From Pedobacter africanus (GTDB lineage Bacteria; Bacteroidota; Bacteroidia; Sphingobacteriales; Sphingobacteriaceae): a stretch of DNA of 64,000 nucleotides. Made by a program: the position numbers and the translations under genes. The notes below the pieces were generated by a model that was given only the letters and a program-made list of their open reading frames with translations, was not told the origin of the DNA and ran no database searches. The stretch lies in NCBI RefSeq assembly GCF_900176535.1, contig NZ_FWXT01000002.1, positions 248,001-312,000 on the forward strand, written 5' to 3'. Below, in pieces: positions 9,094-18,447 of the stretch (position 1 is its first letter; each line of letters begins with the position of its first letter).

Positions 9094-12000
9094 ATGAAGT
9101 TGTTCAAAATGAAGTTGATAAATATATTTCTTATCGTTCTTATGTTAGGGGTGGCTGTTGCCATCCCTTGCAAAGCACAAAAAAAAGCACCCATTCCGGT
9201 AATCTTTGAAACGGATATGGGAAATGATGTGGATGATGGGCTTGCACTGGCCATGCTGTTCAGGTATGCCGACCAGAAAAAGATTAATTTCCTTGGCATC
9301 AGCAATAATAAACAAAGTTTAAGTTCCCTGCAATTTATAGATCTGATGCGACGCCACTATGGTTACAGCCAGTTACCCATAGCAACCGTGCAAAATGGTG
9401 TAGAGGGTGAAGCTGAAGCCAGGAGCTTTGCCAGAAAGGTAATGGACTATAGGGAGCAGGGCCAGTTGCTATACCCGAGCAGCATACAAAAATATAGTGA
9501 TGTCGAAAACGCTGTTCACTTTTATCGGCGTATGCTGGCCAAAGCTAAAGATACTTCTGTTGTGATTATTTCGGTGGGGTTCTCTACAAACCTTGCGGAA
9601 CTGCTGGAATCTAAAGCCGATCAATATTCTAAACTGAACGGTTTGGAGCTGGTAAAACGAAAAGTGAAGTTTTTGAGTACAATGGCAGGAAATTTTAGTG
9701 CTCCAAGGCAGAAAGAATTTAATGTGATCAGTGACCTTGCTGCTGCGAGAAAAGTGTTTAATCGTTGGCCCACTGTTGTTTATGTTAGCCCATTTGAAGT
9801 AGGGGCAAGTGTTCATTTTCCTGCCACAGCTATAGAAGATAACCTTGGTTACCGCGGTAAGCAGCCCTTGGTTACCGCTTACAAAGCGTACATCACTATG
9901 CCCTATAACCGGGAAACCTGGGACCTGACTTCAGTTTTGTTTGCGGTAGAAAAATCAGCCCAGTATTTTAAGCAAAGTGCGCCCGGTAAATTTGTGGTGG
10001 ATGAACAGGGCTATACCCAATTTAAAGAGGATAAGAAGGGAAAGCACTATTTTCTGCATACTCCCGGCGAATCACAACGTACTAAAATTAAAAACCGCTT
10101 TGTAGAATTAATCATGACTGCGAAGTCTGGGGCAACAGCACCGAAAAGTAATATTGACATTCAGGGCTTCCTGAATCCGGCATTGAAGTACCGGCCTTTA
10201 AGGATCATCCATGAACATCTGGATACCACCCTGATCAGGAACTTAAAAGAGCTGGGCTATGGTGGTGTAGTTACAAATGTATCGTACCAGGATTACCTGA
10301 GTTCTACACAAAACTGGGAGAAGTTTCGTTCCGATATTGCTTATGCAATTGATAAATTGGGTTTAAGGATATGGATTTACGACGAAAAGGGATATCCTAG
10401 CGGCGCAGCAGGTGGTATCGTATTGAAAGATGACCCATCAGCTCAGGCACTAGGTTTGTCTGTGATAACCAAACTCGTAAACAAAGGGGAACAGCTGGCT
10501 ATACCATTTCCGCATGGGCATACCAGGTTCCTGGCAGCCTTTGCTTATCCAGAAGCTGGATATGACACCACTACGGTAGTAGACCTTAGCAAATATACCG
10601 ATGCAAAAGGGAACCTGAAGTGGGCAGCGCCTAAAGGAAAAGGAAACTGGAAAGTGCAGTATTTTGTACAGAAACCTTTCTATGAAAACACCCACGCCAC
10701 ACACAATTGGTTTGAGCAAAGAAAAATGGTTAATCTGTTGGAAAAGAAGGCTACAGATAATTTTATTAAAGTTACACATGAACAGTATAAACATCATGTT
10801 GGGGATTACTTTGGAAAGGGAATTGAAGCTTTTTTTACGGATGAACCCTCCCTGGTTGGTGCCCACTTTTTGAACAGCAAACCACCTGTAACACCTGGAG
10901 TGCGCGATCAGCCAGATTTTAATATTCCCACCTTTCCAACCTTAAACTGGAGTGAAAGTTTGCTTGGCGAGTTTAAAAGAAGAAGAGGGTACGACTTGTA
11001 TACTAAGCTTCCGTATTTGGTGCAAGGACAATCGGCAACTGCATTTAAGGTCAGGATAGATTATTACCAGACCTTAATGGAGCTGGTAGCGGAATGCTAT
11101 TTTAAACCGCTGGAGGAATTTGCAGCAAATAATAATGTTGCTTCATCGGGGCATTTGCTACTGGAAGAGGACTTGTTTTACCATCCAATTTTTGAAGGAA
11201 GTTTGATGGAGATGTACAAGCATATGCAGTTTCCGGGAATAGATCTGCTTACCGCTTATCCATTGGTCGCAAAACGCTGGGGCGTTACCACTGCTAAGTT
11301 TGCCTCTTCGGTTGCCAATACATATGGTAAAAATCAGGTAATGAGCGAAATATCGAATGCATTCGATAGCAATGATGCAGGTATAAAAGGTCAAATGGCT
11401 GCGGTAGGTATTCAATTTGCCTATGGGGTTGACCTGTTTAATTCTTACTACAGGCATGATAAAATGAGTGTAGAAGAAAATAAGCAGTTTACGAATTACA
11501 TTGGGAGGGTTGCTTATTTGATGGACCAGGGAAAAAGGCAACCACAGGTTGGGGTATATTACCCAATTGAGAGCATCTGGGCCAAAACCCTAATCCCCTT
11601 ATCCATTGGAAGGGAACATTTCGATAAAGAGGCATTGCTTTTAAGCGATAATTTTACGGAACTGGGGCTGGCACTGATCGATCAGCACATTGACTTCAAC
11701 TATGTAGATCGTGAAAAGCTGCCTGAACCCGGAAAAGAAATTAAAAAACTGATTATTCCAAAGCTGGGGGTATTGCAGAAAGAACAGCTGGATCACCTGA
11801 TCAGACTAGCAGACCGGGGCTTGAAGCTTTACTTCCAGAATACTGAAATCCTTTTGCTAAATGGGAACGCTTTTGAGCAGGAGACCGTTTACCTTAAAGA
11901 AAAATTTGGCGCTTACAACAATGTCATTTTTTTGGACAATGTAACTCAGATCGCCGCGCAAATTTCGGCCGGTATGGATCCGGGATATCGAATTGAAGCC

Positions 12001-12246
12001 GGAACCGAAAATATTGTTGCTTTGGCTAAGTCTGGTAAAGCAGCAGAAGTATATCTGTTTGTGAATGCCGCCGATAAAGCACAGGACTTAAAGGTAAATT
12101 TTAAAAAAACTGATAAACGCTTGATGGTCTGGGATCCTGTATCCGGAATGGTAATACCAGGAAATACCCGGAGTACAGGCAATGGAGCTGTATTGGAACT
12201 ACACCTTGACAAATGGCAGACACTATTGGTAACAATTGATAAATAA
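9094..12246 (+). CDS. secreted fusion: nucleoside hydrolase-like domain plus glycoside-hydrolase-like domain
   Basis: A 1050-residue protein with a signal peptide (cleavage near CKAQ) and an unusually strong ribosome binding site (AAGGAGGGG) at the end of the previous gene. Residues about 33-340 resemble inosine-uridine nucleoside hydrolases: PVIFETDMGNDVDDGLAL supplies the aspartate cluster that binds calcium and ribose in that family. Residues about 350-1050 resemble a large barrel glycosidase related to GH106-like proteins (IWIYDEKGYPSGAAGG, FFTDEPSLVG, and a final VWDPVSGMVIP segment). The two activities are separate genes in the Bacteroides rus locus (nucleoside hydrolase and GH), so this looks like a natural fusion that would free a sugar and then ribose in the periplasm or at the surface. 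The frame is uninterrupted. Confidence 0.75.
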   Translation: MKLFKMKLINIFLIVLMLGVAVAIPCKAQKKAPIPVIFETDMGNDVDDGLALAMLFRYADQKKINFLGISNNKQSLSSLQFIDLMRRHYGYSQLPIATVQNGVEGEAEARSFARKVMDYREQGQLLYPSSIQKYSDVENAVHFYRRMLAKAKDTSVVIISVGFSTNLAELLESKADQYSKLNGLELVKRKVKFLSTMAGNFSAPRQKEFNVISDLAAARKVFNRWPTVVYVSPFEVGASVHFPATAIEDNLGYRGKQPLVTAYKAYITMPYNRETWDLTSVLFAVEKSAQYFKQSAPGKFVVDEQGYTQFKEDKKGKHYFLHTPGESQRTKIKNRFVELIMTAKSGATAPKSNIDIQGFLNPALKYRPLRIIHEHLDTTLIRNLKELGYGGVVTNVSYQDYLSSTQNWEKFRSDIAYAIDKLGLRIWIYDEKGYPSGAAGGIVLKDDPSAQALGLSVITKLVNKGEQLAIPFPHGHTRFLAAFAYPEAGYDTTTVVDLSKYTDAKGNLKWAAPKGKGNWKVQYFVQKPFYENTHATHNWFEQRKMVNLLEKKATDNFIKVTHEQYKHHVGDYFGKGIEAFFTDEPSLVGAHFLNSKPPVTPGVRDQPDFNIPTFPTLNWSESLLGEFKRRRGYDLYTKLPYLVQGQSATAFKVRIDYYQTLMELVAECYFKPLEEFAANNNVASSGHLLLEEDLFYHPIFEGSLMEMYKHMQFPGIDLLTAYPLVAKRWGVTTAKFASSVANTYGKNQVMSEISNAFDSNDAGIKGQMAAVGIQFAYGVDLFNSYYRHDKMSVEENKQFTNYIGRVAYLMDQGKRQPQVGVYYPIESIWAKTLIPLSIGREHFDKEALLLSDNFTELGLALIDQHIDFNYVDREKLPEPGKEIKKLIIPKLGVLQKEQLDHLIRLADRGLKLYFQNTEILLLNGNAFEQETVYLKEKFGAYNNVIFLDNVTQIAAQISAGMDPGYRIEAGTENIVALAKSGKAAEVYLFVNAADKAQDLKVNFKKTDKRLMVWDPVSGMVIPGNTRSTGNGAVLELHLDKWQTLLVTIDK

Positions 12247-12249
12247 AAC

Positions 12250-15200
12250 ATGCAAGAATTAAACAGATATATCATGAGAACCGGACTGGTTTTATTGATT
12301 TTCTTAGTTAGCGCTTTTAATCTGGCAGCGCAATTTAAAGCGGGAAATTCAACACTTTCAAAAGGGTTTCTAACTCCGCCTGATTCTGTCAGGCCCTATG
12401 TCTACTGGTACTGGATAAACGATCATATCTCACCGGCTGGTGTGGTAAAGGACCTGGACGCAATGAAAAAGGTAGGGATTGGTGGTGCATTTATAGGCAA
12501 TATAGGGCTTTCTAAGGAAGAAGGTACCTCTTTTGGACATGTAAAATTGTTTTCCGACCAATGGTGGAAAGCAACTGAGGCAGCTATGGAAACTGCAACA
12601 ATGAACGGAATTACTTTGGGAATGTTCAATAGTCCGGGATGGAGCCAGAGCGGCGGCCCCTGGATAAAACCCGCCGCTTCTATGCGTTACATAGCAAGCA
12701 GGAAGGTAATGGTAAAAGGAGGGGAGCAACTTGCCATGAACATAATGCCGGTAAATAAGGATACGAGTTATTTGTTTACACTTGCCGTACCCGCTCCTGA
12801 GTACGCTGATTTTGATCTGAAACCTTATCAGCCCCAACTTACAACAGATGCAGCTATTGGTCAAATATCAAACTTAACGGATGGCGATTTTTTAAGTTCG
12901 TCTATGTTTTCTCCGGGCATTAAAAACAGCAGCATCCATATCAAACTAAAAAAGGCTTTAACACTCCGAAGTCTGGTCCTGCATCCCGCTGAGGTACCAT
13001 TTTCTGCCGATGTACTGGTGCAGGCCATACGCCACGGTAAAATGGAAACAATTAAAACGTTTAGTATCAACAGGATTAATCCAAGTAAACAAGTTGGTTT
13101 TATCCCCTATGCGCCTTTAGCTATCGCCTTTGACCCCGTAAATTCAAACGAATTTAAGATTGTATTAAAAAACATAGAAGGGCAGGCAGGATTCAAAGAA
13201 ATAAACTTGTCTCCGGCTGCTTACCTGGAAAATTACATGGAAAAGCAATTGGCTAAGATGTACGCAACCCCGCTTCCGCTTTGGCCGGAATATCAATGGC
13301 AAACACAAGGGGAAACCAAGGAGGCTCAATTGGTCATAGACCCGAAAAAAGTAATCAATTTAAAATCGTTTGTAAATGAACAGGGGCAGCTTAACTGGAA
13401 TGTTCCTGCCGGAAAGTGGCTGATTATGAATTATTATCTGGCCACAACAGGTGTAACGAACAGCCCTGCATCTCCAGAAGGGAAAGGCCTGGAAGTAGAT
13501 AAAATGGACCATAAAAAACTGGCTTCCCATTTTGATTCTTTTATTGGAAAAGTACTCAGCCGTGTACCCGAAGAAAAACGTAAAACCTTTAAATATTTAG
13601 TTGCCGACAGTTATGAAATGGGCTCCCAAAACTGGACTGACAGTTTACAGCATACCTTTAAACTCATTTACGGGTATGATCCCTTGCCATGGCTTCCCGT
13701 ATTAACCGGTAATATCGTGGGAAGTGCTGATCAATCGGACAGGTTTTTATGGGACCTTAGAAGACTTGTTGCCGATCTGGTTGCTACCGAGTATGTTGGA
13801 GGTTTAAAAAAACTTGGCAACAAAGCAGGCCTTAGACTCTGGCTTGAAAATTATGGACATTGGGGGTTCCCGTCAGAGTTCTTAAAATACGGCGGAGCAT
13901 CTGATGAGGTGGCAGGTGAATTTTGGAATGAAGGTCAACTGGGGAATATTGAAAATAAATCAGCATCCTCAGCAGCTCATATCTACGGTAAAAACAGGGT
14001 TTGGGCAGAATCCTTTACCGCTGGCGGTGGTGCATATACCCGATACCCGGCCTTATTAAAGAAAAGAGGTGACTGGTCTTTTACAGAAGGCGTTAACCAG
14101 ACTTTATTGCACCTCTATATCCATCAGCCCGATGAATCAGGTTATCCAGGCCTGAATACATGGTTTAGTACAGAGTTTAACAGAAAAAATACCTGGTTTT
14201 ATCAGGGCGCAGCTTTTATAGATTACTTGAGGAGATGTAATTATTTACTTCAGCAGGGCACTCCGGTAAATGATGTTGCCTATTTCATCGGAGAAGATGC
14301 ACCTAAGATGACGGGAATCAGAAATCCAGAATTGCCTGAAGGTTACTCCTACGATTACATTAATGCAGATGTGATATTAAACAGGATAAGGGTTAGAAAT
14401 GGAAAACTCCTGTTGCCAGAGGGCGTACAGTATAGCCTGTTGGTTCTTCCGCCGCTTAAAACCATGCGCCCTGCCTTGCTGGAAAAAATTGAGTCGCTGG
14501 TAAAGGATGGCGCTGTAGTATTGGGAAATGCGCCGGAAAGATCACCAAGTTTACAGGACTATCCGGAAGCGGATAAACGCATTCAAGCGCTTGCAGAAAA
14601 ATTATGGGGCGGAACAGTACTGAAGAAAGGGATAAGAAAATATGGTAATGGCCTGGTTATGGAAGGTATTTCTATGCAGGAAGCACTTGACCATATTGGT
14701 CTGGCGCCCGATCTGAAATCTACCGCCGGCAACAAAATATTGTATAGCCATCGAAGTACCGAAGCACATGAACTGTATTTTATGACCAATCAATCTGATG
14801 GTGATATTGAATGCTCTGCTGTATTTAGAGTGGCTAATGCTCAGCCTTACTGGTGGGACCCGGTTACCGGAACCATCAGACATTTACCTGTTTTTAGGAA
14901 TGCTGATGGTAAAACGTCTATTCCTTTCAGACTGGAAACCAATCAAAGTGGTTTTGTGGTTTTTAATAAAGGTGAATTGAAGAAGAGTTCAGGTACAAGG
15001 GAGAATTTTCCCCTAGCCAGTCATTTGCTTAGCTTATCGGCTCCATGGGAAGTGAGTTTTCTCAATTCTGCTATATCCGGAGGCCCCGAAAAACCAGTTG
15101 TGTTTAATGAGCTGATCAGCTGGTCAGACCACAGGGATGAGCGTATAAAGAACTTCTCTGGCTCAGCTGTATATAAATCAACCTTTAGCCTGAAAAAGGT

Positions 15201-15516
15201 GGGAGATCTGGAAGGAACAATCTACCTGAATACCGGGCACATTAATGGAATGGCCAGAATTAAAATTAATGGAGAGGATGTGGGCTCCGTATGGACAGCT
15301 CCCTGGCAGGTTGATATTTCAAAAGTCATTAAAGCAGGAAAGAACAATGTGGAGATAGAGGTGGTAAACACCTGGATAAACCGCTTAATAGGAGATAGTA
15401 AACTCGACGCGAAGAACAGGTTAACACGTACGGATATCATTAATCTTCCGGCAGATAACAAATACGAGCGATCGGGCTTAACCGGGCCGGTAAATGTGGT
15501 CAAGGTTCAGTATTAA
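12250..15516 (+). CDS. GH106-type alpha-L-rhamnosidase-like glycoside hydrolase
   Basis: A 1088-residue secreted enzyme. The start begins 3 bp after the previous stop. An internal ATG at 12274 (MRTGLVLLIFL) would give a more classical signal peptide and may be the true start. The N-terminal region matches GH106 proteins: PYVYWYWINDHISPAGVVKDL, KVGIGGAFIGNIG and GMFNSPGWSQSGGPWIKP. The middle has the acidic segments LVADSYEMGSQNW and EFWNEG. The C-terminus is a beta-sandwich galactose-binding-like domain (ARIKINGEDVGSVWTAPWQVDI). GH106 enzymes remove terminal L-rhamnose. The exact linkage, and even the sugar, cannot be read from the sequence. Confidence 0.82.
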   Translation: MQELNRYIMRTGLVLLIFLVSAFNLAAQFKAGNSTLSKGFLTPPDSVRPYVYWYWINDHISPAGVVKDLDAMKKVGIGGAFIGNIGLSKEEGTSFGHVKLFSDQWWKATEAAMETATMNGITLGMFNSPGWSQSGGPWIKPAASMRYIASRKVMVKGGEQLAMNIMPVNKDTSYLFTLAVPAPEYADFDLKPYQPQLTTDAAIGQISNLTDGDFLSSSMFSPGIKNSSIHIKLKKALTLRSLVLHPAEVPFSADVLVQAIRHGKMETIKTFSINRINPSKQVGFIPYAPLAIAFDPVNSNEFKIVLKNIEGQAGFKEINLSPAAYLENYMEKQLAKMYATPLPLWPEYQWQTQGETKEAQLVIDPKKVINLKSFVNEQGQLNWNVPAGKWLIMNYYLATTGVTNSPASPEGKGLEVDKMDHKKLASHFDSFIGKVLSRVPEEKRKTFKYLVADSYEMGSQNWTDSLQHTFKLIYGYDPLPWLPVLTGNIVGSADQSDRFLWDLRRLVADLVATEYVGGLKKLGNKAGLRLWLENYGHWGFPSEFLKYGGASDEVAGEFWNEGQLGNIENKSASSAAHIYGKNRVWAESFTAGGGAYTRYPALLKKRGDWSFTEGVNQTLLHLYIHQPDESGYPGLNTWFSTEFNRKNTWFYQGAAFIDYLRRCNYLLQQGTPVNDVAYFIGEDAPKMTGIRNPELPEGYSYDYINADVILNRIRVRNGKLLLPEGVQYSLLVLPPLKTMRPALLEKIESLVKDGAVVLGNAPERSPSLQDYPEADKRIQALAEKLWGGTVLKKGIRKYGNGLVMEGISMQEALDHIGLAPDLKSTAGNKILYSHRSTEAHELYFMTNQSDGDIECSAVFRVANAQPYWWDPVTGTIRHLPVFRNADGKTSIPFRLETNQSGFVVFNKGELKKSSGTRENFPLASHLLSLSAPWEVSFLNSAISGGPEKPVVFNELISWSDHRDERIKNFSGSAVYKSTFSLKKVGDLEGTIYLNTGHINGMARIKINGEDVGSVWTAPWQVDISKVIKAGKNNVEIEVVNTWINRLIGDSKLDAKNRLTRTDIINLPADNKYERSGLTGPVNVVKVQY

Positions 15517-15573
15517 ATTATAAAATATTGAACGTGTGTTAAATCTATTTTAAATAACAAAAGAAATTAAAAA

Positions 15574-16482
15574 ATGAACCCAATGATTTTAGTTGTAGGA
15601 AGCTCAAACACAGATATGGTTATAAAAACTGAACGCCTGCCTGCTGCAGGAGAAACAATTCTGGGCGGAGTTTTCTTTATGAACCCCGGGGGAAAGGGTG
15701 CAAATCAGGCAGTTGCAGCCGCCAGGCTTGGAGGAAATGTAACGTTTATATGTAAAACAGGAAATGATATCTTCGGCAAACAATCTGAGCAACTTTTCCG
15801 TGAGGAGGGAATCAATACAGATCATATGATATCGGATCCGGATAATCCTTCCGGCGTAGCCTTGATTACGGTAGATCAGCATGCTGAAAACTGTATTGTC
15901 GTTGCATCTGGTGCAAATGCAACGCTAAGTGTAAGCGATCTGGGGAACCTTGAGCAATTAATTGACCAGGCAAAAATAGTTTTGGTTCAATTGGAAATTC
16001 CCCTGGCCACGGTAACACATGTTGTACAAATGGCTGCCGCCAAAGGGGTAAAGGTTGTGCTTAACCCTGCACCTGCCTGCTATTTGCCGGATGCCCTGTT
16101 AAATAATGTTTCTGTTATTACGCCCAATAGAACAGAAGCGGAGCTACTATCCGGTATCGCTGTGAATGATATAGAAAACGCAAAGAAAGCAGCTCAGATT
16201 ATCAAAGGGAAAGGTGTGGAAACAGTAATCCTGACTTTAGGAAAAGAAGGGGCTTTGATATTACATGATAATGAGTTTACGCATACGCATGCCCCCGTGG
16301 TGAAAGCTATCGATACTACTGCTGCCGGTGATGTTTTTAACGGCGCATTTACAGTCGCCTTATCGGAAAATAAAAGTATCGCTGATGCGGTAACTTTTGC
16401 CTGCAATGCTTCGGCAATATCCGTAACCCGTTTGGGGGCCCAATCATCTGCACCATCAAGAAACGAAATTATTGCAATATAA
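15574..16482 (+). CDS. rbsK: ribokinase (PfkB family)
   Basis: A 302-residue sugar kinase that uses ATP to make ribose 5-phosphate. The N-terminal substrate motif FMNPGGKGANQAVAAARLGG is typical of ribokinase. The NPAP segment (about residue 163) and the ATP/anion-hole motif DTTAAGDVFNGAF with its catalytic aspartate near the C-terminus are intact. It follows the glycosidase genes by 57 bp and precedes a sugar transporter gene by 23 bp. This placement argues that ribose is the sugar freed by the upstream enzymes. Related PfkB kinases act on other sugars, so ribose specificity is likely but not proven. Confidence 0.9.
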   Translation: MNPMILVVGSSNTDMVIKTERLPAAGETILGGVFFMNPGGKGANQAVAAARLGGNVTFICKTGNDIFGKQSEQLFREEGINTDHMISDPDNPSGVALITVDQHAENCIVVASGANATLSVSDLGNLEQLIDQAKIVLVQLEIPLATVTHVVQMAAAKGVKVVLNPAPACYLPDALLNNVSVITPNRTEAELLSGIAVNDIENAKKAAQIIKGKGVETVILTLGKEGALILHDNEFTHTHAPVVKAIDTTAAGDVFNGAFTVALSENKSIADAVTFACNASAISVTRLGAQSSAPSRNEIIAI

Positions 16483-16505
16483 ACCAGAATTAAAAAACGA
16501 AAAAT

Positions 16506-17510
16506 ATGTTTATCATCGAGAGTTATTCACTTGCGGTCGTATTTTGCCTTATCACTATGCTGTGTTGGGGATCATGGGCCAATACACAAAAAATGGCTGC
16601 CAGAACATGGCGCTTTGAACTGTTTTACTGGGATTATGTAATCGGTATTTTACTTTTTTCAATTGTTTCAGCTTTTACGCTGGGCAGTGTTGGTCATCAG
16701 GGACGTGATTTTCTGACGGATCTTAAACAGGCAGACAGCTCTAATGTAATAAGCGCTTTGTTTGGAGGCGTAATTTTTAACGCTGCGAATATTTTATTGT
16801 CGGCTGCCATAGCCATAGCTGGTATGTCTGTAGCCTTTCCATTGGCCATAGGCTTAGCATTGGTTTTGGGGGTTTTAATTAATTATACTGCTGCGCAAAA
16901 GGGAGATCCTATGTTGTTATTTGCAGGGGTGGCCTTAATCGTTGTGGCTATACTTCTGAATGCCATTGCCTATAAAAAGAAGAGCATGAGCGGGCAGAAG
17001 AAAGTATCTACAAAAGGAATAGGCCTCTGTATAACTGCGGGAGTGTTGATGGCTTTCTTTTACCGCTTTGTTGCGGGGGCCATGGACCTGGAGGATTTTA
17101 TATCTCCGGCCGTAGGCAAAATGACCCCATATACAGCTGTGTTTATTTTTTCGCTGGGTATATTTTTAAGTAATTTTATATTCAATACAATCCTTATCAA
17201 AAGGCCGATTGCAGGTGAACCGACTAATTATAAAGCCTATTTTTCAGGAAGTTTTAGTACACATATGACAGGTGTATTGGGAGGGGCGATTTGGGGGCTG
17301 GGAAATTCATTGAATCTGATCGCTGCCGGAAAAGCAGGCCCTGCCATATCGTATGGATTGGGCCAGGGGGCAACACTTATTGCTGCATTATGGGGTGTTT
17401 TCATTTGGAAAGAATTCCGTAATTCGCCCCGGGGTACCAATGGTTTGCTAGCCGCAATGTTCTGTTTCTTTATTGCCGGGCTCGGTTTAGTGATTTTTGC
17501 AGGTTTGTAA
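16506..17510 (+). CDS. GRP/ureide-permease-like sugar transporter (RusT-type)
   Basis: A 334-residue inner-membrane protein of about ten hydrophobic helices. It has the WGSWANTQKMAARTWRFELFYWD opening, split here as WGSWANTQK and FELFYWDY, and glycine-rich repeats such as GLGQGATLIAALWGVFIWKE. These features belong to the drug/metabolite-transporter superfamily branch that includes glucose/ribose porters and plant ureide permeases. The B. thetaiotaomicron ribose locus encodes a transporter described as ureide-permease-like. Its place directly after ribokinase suggests it carries ribose or a nucleoside into the cytoplasm. It is the last gene of the operon. Confidence 0.8.
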   Translation: MFIIESYSLAVVFCLITMLCWGSWANTQKMAARTWRFELFYWDYVIGILLFSIVSAFTLGSVGHQGRDFLTDLKQADSSNVISALFGGVIFNAANILLSAAIAIAGMSVAFPLAIGLALVLGVLINYTAAQKGDPMLLFAGVALIVVAILLNAIAYKKKSMSGQKKVSTKGIGLCITAGVLMAFFYRFVAGAMDLEDFISPAVGKMTPYTAVFIFSLGIFLSNFIFNTILIKRPIAGEPTNYKAYFSGSFSTHMTGVLGGAIWGLGNSLNLIAAGKAGPAISYGLGQGATLIAALWGVFIWKEFRNSPRGTNGLLAAMFCFFIAGLGLVIFAGL

Positions 17511-17550
17511 ACTTAGAATTCTAAATATATCTTTTCCATCGGAGCGTCTT

Positions 17551-17685
17551 TCAGCAATGACCACTTAATGTTTTCAAGTAAAAAAGTGTTTTTGCATCAT
17601 TATTAATTTGCAAATGCCTTGCTTTTAGTTGCTGTAGTTGATCAGTATATGAGATTGCCGGTTTGGTGTATGGTACTCTCGGCAT
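17551..17685 (-). pseudogene. Abi-family (AbiD/F-like) gene remnant
   Basis: Read on the minus strand from ATG at 17685, 44 codons reproduce the amino end of Abi-family proteins: MPRVPYTKPAISYTDQLQQL, then a segment ending AKTLFYLKTLSG. The frame then stops. Family members continue at this point with a tyrosine-rich segment and run to about 300 residues. A different frame just beyond (SLLKDAPMEKIYLEF) may be a distal fragment, which implies internal deletion. Abi proteins are phage-exclusion factors. This copy cannot be functional. Confidence 0.55.
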
Positions 17686-17690
17686 GACGT

Positions 17691-17742
17691 TAAAATAAAA
17701 AGCCCACCCTGAGCGCGCTGTTCTGTGGGAAGCGGGGTGAGC
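17691..17742 (-). terminator. intrinsic-terminator-like hairpin on the minus strand
   Basis: On the minus strand an 8-bp stem (17742-17735 with 17709-17702, one G-U pair) encloses a 25-base loop that can form an inner CGCT/AGCG stem. TTTTTATTTT follows. It stands just upstream of the Abi remnant, so it may be an attenuator of that former gene or the terminator of a short RNA. Confidence 0.4.
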
Positions 17743-17900
17743 ATGTTAGTTCAAAGATACGAGCTTTAAATAGGTTACCAGATTTTATGATTAATAATGT
17801 ATTCTCATGTTCACAAAAGTATGCTTTAATGAAGTTCATTTAGATTCATTGGTTTATACGATGAATTTGTTATTTTGTCTAAATAATTTAGTAAATGTAA

Positions 17901-18137
17901 TTGAAAATTTATATGAATGCCAAACACTCGTATGATGTTTTTAAAGATAAGGAGAGTGTCCGGAAATGGGAGATGTTAACAGAATTATATTTTGTAAAAA
18001 AACAGAATAATACGTCACCTGCTAAGGTTAACCCGTTCATTAAAATGATTGAGGATAAGAAGCGTATTGTTGATGCTATTAGGGCTGGTCAAGATTTGTC
18101 TAAATTAAAAGACATTAAATTTGTTACGCCACTATAA
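17901..18137 (+). CDS. small hypothetical protein of the DUF6169-associated module (copy 1)
   Basis: A 78-residue protein of unknown function whose C-terminal half (SPAKVNPFIKMIEDKKRIVD, then AIRAGQDLSKLKDIKFVTPL) is repeated almost exactly in the gene at 59860. The start is ATG at 17901; a second ATG lies at 17913. Its last codons overlap the start of the DUF6169 frame. The amino half (SYDVFKDKESVRKWEMLTEL) is absent from the second copy, so each copy of the module is complete where the other is broken. The paired arrangement recalls a toxin-antitoxin-like operon, but no known toxin or antitoxin motif is visible. Confidence 0.55.
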   Translation: MKIYMNAKHSYDVFKDKESVRKWEMLTELYFVKKQNNTSPAKVNPFIKMIEDKKRIVDAIRAGQDLSKLKDIKFVTPL

Positions 18138-18278
18138 TCTAACTCGAACAGAACAAGGATCTTATTTATTTACTACTGATGCTGGCTTCGAATACACAGC
18201 ATTTTTTACATCTTACCAAATTTTTGATGAAGCCGGTAACAGCCATACGATCTATAATTTTGGATTTGACCGCAATTG
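18006..18278 (+). repeat. 273-bp direct repeat, partner at 59878-60150
   Basis: Positions 18006-18278 match 59878-60150 at a constant offset of 41872 with only a few mismatches. The repeat covers the end of the small hypothetical gene and the start of the DUF6169 gene. Similarity stops abruptly at 18279, where a different gene remnant begins. Confidence 0.93.
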
Positions 18279-18327
18279 TGCCAGACTCTGTTTCAGTATC
18301 AACTGGTTGATGTGCTGCATACTTTAA
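18121..18327 (+). pseudogene. DUF6169-family gene, 3' truncated (copy 1)
   Basis: A TTG-initiated frame begins like the intact copy at 59993 (LRHYNLTRTEQGSYLFTTDA, then YNFGFDRN). At residue 53, position 18279, it leaves the homology and runs into unrelated sequence (CARLCFSINWL). The intact homologue has 120 residues, so more than half is missing. The break coincides with the end of the 273-bp repeat, which points to a recombination junction rather than point decay. Confidence 0.75.
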
Positions 18328-18401
18328 CGTTTCCTGTTACTTTGGGCAGCGGTGACCGGCTTTTTCAGGAAGGAACGCAACAGGGTGATCAAGAAACTTG
18401 A
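18279..18401 (+). pseudogene. dihydrofolate-reductase/RibD C-terminal-domain gene remnant
   Basis: In the frame starting at 18282 the bases encode QTLFQYQLVDVLHTLTFPV followed by TLGSGDRLFQEGT and a stop at 18399-18401. This is the characteristic C-terminal core of Bacteroidota DHFR-family proteins (LVDE...FPVVLGSGKRLF). Only the last 39 or so codons remain and they start exactly at the edge of the duplicated DUF6169 segment. The rest of the gene was lost when that segment arrived. Confidence 0.7.
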
Positions 18402-18447
18402 GCCCCAGTAAGAAAAACTTATTATATTTATCTGGAAACAAAATGGG

